8,242 nt of DNA from Acidobacteriota bacterium. Lineage in GTDB: Bacteria; Acidobacteriota; Blastocatellia; Pyrinomonadales; Pyrinomonadaceae. Numbering within the stretch: position 1 is the stretch's first letter; each line of letters starts with the position of its first letter. Shown here piece after piece: positions 7,331-8,242 of this stretch. The notes beneath the pieces were generated by a model, which saw nothing but the letters and a program-made list of their open reading frames with translations, was not told where the DNA came from and ran no database searches. A program made the translations under genes and the position numbers. The stretch lies in NCBI GenBank assembly GCA_003222935.1, contig QHXL01000496.1, positions 1 to 8,242 on the forward strand. Direction: 5' to 3'.

Positions 7331-7707
7331 ACGAGAATTGGCATCGCTACAATAGACAACAACTCAGGGCCAAGCCGTTTATTCTTGGAGCACAAGAACG
7401 TAAGTGTATCGAGGCAGCGGTTCGCGAGACGTGTCGCATTCGGAAGTGGTCATTGCTGGCAATAAACGTTCGCACCAACCACGTGCACACAGTTGTTTGT
7501 GCTAATCGCCCGCCCAAGCTCGTACTTAATGCGTTCAAAGCAAATGCGACTCGAGAGTTGAGAGAACAAAAACTCTGGCCGCATCCGTTTAGTCCCTGGG
7601 TGCGTAAAGGCAGCAAGCGAAGATTATGGAACGAGCGAAGCGTGGCAAGAGCGATCGACTACGTGTTGTATGGACAGGGTGAGGATCTGCCAGACTTTGA
7701 TGATTGA
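7279..7707 (+). CDS. Y1/HUH (IS200-like, REP-associated) transposase, right copy
   Basis: I place the start at GTG 7279 because GGAGGG lies 7 nt upstream; an in-frame TTG at 7264 would add five residues. The 142-residue product has YIPPN at 14-18, the metal-binding HVH motif at H68 and H70 (TNHVHTVV), and candidate catalytic tyrosines Y128 and Y131 in AIDYVLYGQG. It ends LPDFDD 4 nt before a REP-like hairpin. Such proteins nick and join single-stranded REP hairpins and are usually domesticated single-copy genes. Here a partner copy lies head to head, with 17 differences in 129 aligned residues. In one 34-codon stretch (7441-7542) 16 codons differ and 13 of those are silent, which points to past selection on both proteins. 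Confidence 0.85.
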   Translation: MSRIGCENVDRAAYIPPNENWHRYNRQQLRAKPFILGAQERKCIEAAVRETCRIRKWSLLAINVRTNHVHTVVCANRPPKLVLNAFKANATRELREQKLWPHPFSPWVRKGSKRRLWNERSVARAIDYVLYGQGEDLPDFDD

Positions 7708-7711
7708 TACC

Positions 7712-7838
7712 CGGACCCGACGCTACCGCGTGACGGTACTGACATTGTGGCCACTGAGGTGCGTGGTGAGGCTAACCCCCCATACCGCGTGTCGGGACTG
7801 ACTGACTATCTGATCGATGAGATCGTGACGGTACTAAC
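7712..7838 (-). repeat. REP-like repeat cluster, right of transposase pair
   Basis: A 32-nt unit at 7712-7743 is the inverted partner of 6849-6880 and has hairpin TACCG (7724-7728) and CGGTA (7734-7738). Two degenerate copies follow in the same orientation: 7783-7802 (TACCGCGTG, then ACTGAC, two mismatches in 20) and 7825-7838 (GTGACGGTACTAAC, one mismatch in 14). The last copy ends 5 nt before the desaturase stop codon. Confidence 0.7.
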
Positions 7839-7843
7839 CCAAC

Positions 7844-8242
7844 TCACAACGATGCTGTGGCAGTTCCCATGCGGCGGAGCCAGCGGAAATGCGAGAGTAG
7901 CCCGCGGCGAAAGGTGGTGTGCTGGCGATATATGACCCCGTACTCGCGACAGGTCTCTTCAACCAGTTTCGAAATTTGCGGATAGTTAACGTGACAGATT
8001 CTCGGAAATAGATGGTGTTCGACTTGGAAATTCAAACCACCTAACAACCAGGTTTGTATTGTCAAGCACACTTGAATCTTTTTCAGGCACTGCAAACTCA
8101 GCTTCTTCCACGCAGTGGGCCAACTGAAACACCACACTCACAACGATGCCGGCAGTGAACACGGTGACAACGTAAAACAGCAGCACGTTCCAGGCGTGAT
8201 GCAGCATCAAGGGAATCACAAACGCCATCGCGAAAAACATCG
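7844..8242 (-). pseudogene. Membrane fatty-acid desaturase, C-terminal part, internal deletion and frameshift
   Basis: The gene enters from the right edge. In the first frame (8242 to about 8085) there are hydrophobic membrane segments, then VVFQLAHCVEEAEF, a family motif with a His-box-like histidine, followed by AVP. In a frame offset by one base (8050 to 7844) come WLLGGLNFQVEHHLFP, the third histidine box, and RICHVNYP to a stop at 7844-7846. Di-iron desaturases of this type insert double bonds into acyl chains at the inner membrane. Between the two conserved blocks only 34 nt remain; from family memory about 90 are usual, covering a His-Gln-x-x-Thr-Thr region. About 56 nt therefore appear lost, with the frame. 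The product would be inactive unless this is an assembly fault. The N-terminus lies outside the window. Confidence 0.75.

Larger units (their letters stand above)
6849..7743. mobile_element. Inverted twin REP/RAYT element
   Basis: The left arm (6849-7276) and right arm (7318-7743) form an imperfect inverted repeat around a centre of about 41 bp. Each arm consists of a 32-nt REP-like unit, 4-6 nt, and 130 codons of transposase from the YIPPN motif to the stop. The arms differ in length by 2 nt. The REP units differ at one base. The whole lies between two convergent genes, a common place for REP elements. No target duplication is obvious. Confidence 0.65.

Overview
The window looks like chromosomal accessory DNA from a Gram-negative soil bacterium, most likely Acidobacteriota, class Blastocatellia. 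This is inferred from remembered family resemblance: the PD40-repeat plus Calx-beta plus conserved C-terminal domain architecture, the style of the M14 peptidase and the REP-type transposases. No search was possible. Base composition is moderate, and many of the products carry Sec-type signal peptides.

Layout. Positions 1-899 (minus) hold the N-terminal 299 codons of an exported DUF3500 protein that runs off the left edge. A 235-base intergenic region separates it from a divergently transcribed exported PD40/Calx-beta repeat protein (1135-3776, plus), which is split by a frameshift near 1600. A perfect 9-bp hairpin lies at 3789-3811. It is followed by a convergent minus-strand gene (4697-3869) for an exported five-unit repeat protein of no recognised family, whose signal peptide is in a different frame from its body. 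After a gene-free stretch of 351 bases comes an exported M14-type zinc carboxypeptidase (5049-6724, plus), again split by a frameshift near 5187. Positions 6754-7838 hold a mobile-element block: REP-like repeats around two head-to-head transposases of the Y1/HUH (IS200-like, RAYT) type, forming an imperfect inverted repeat with arms of about 427 bp. The right end carries the C-terminal half of a membrane fatty-acid desaturase (minus), which has lost an internal segment together with the frame.

How it fits together. No metabolic pathway links the genes; the left three-quarters encodes independent exported proteins. Two things stand out. First, all four non-mobile genes other than the partial DUF3500 gene are interrupted by frame-changing indels of different sizes, while both transposase frames are open. 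This suggests either a decaying locus or a consensus/assembly problem. Second, the twin transposase element is strongly symmetrical: each gene ends 4-6 nt from a REP-like hairpin, and the genes' 5' ends overlap antisense to one another.
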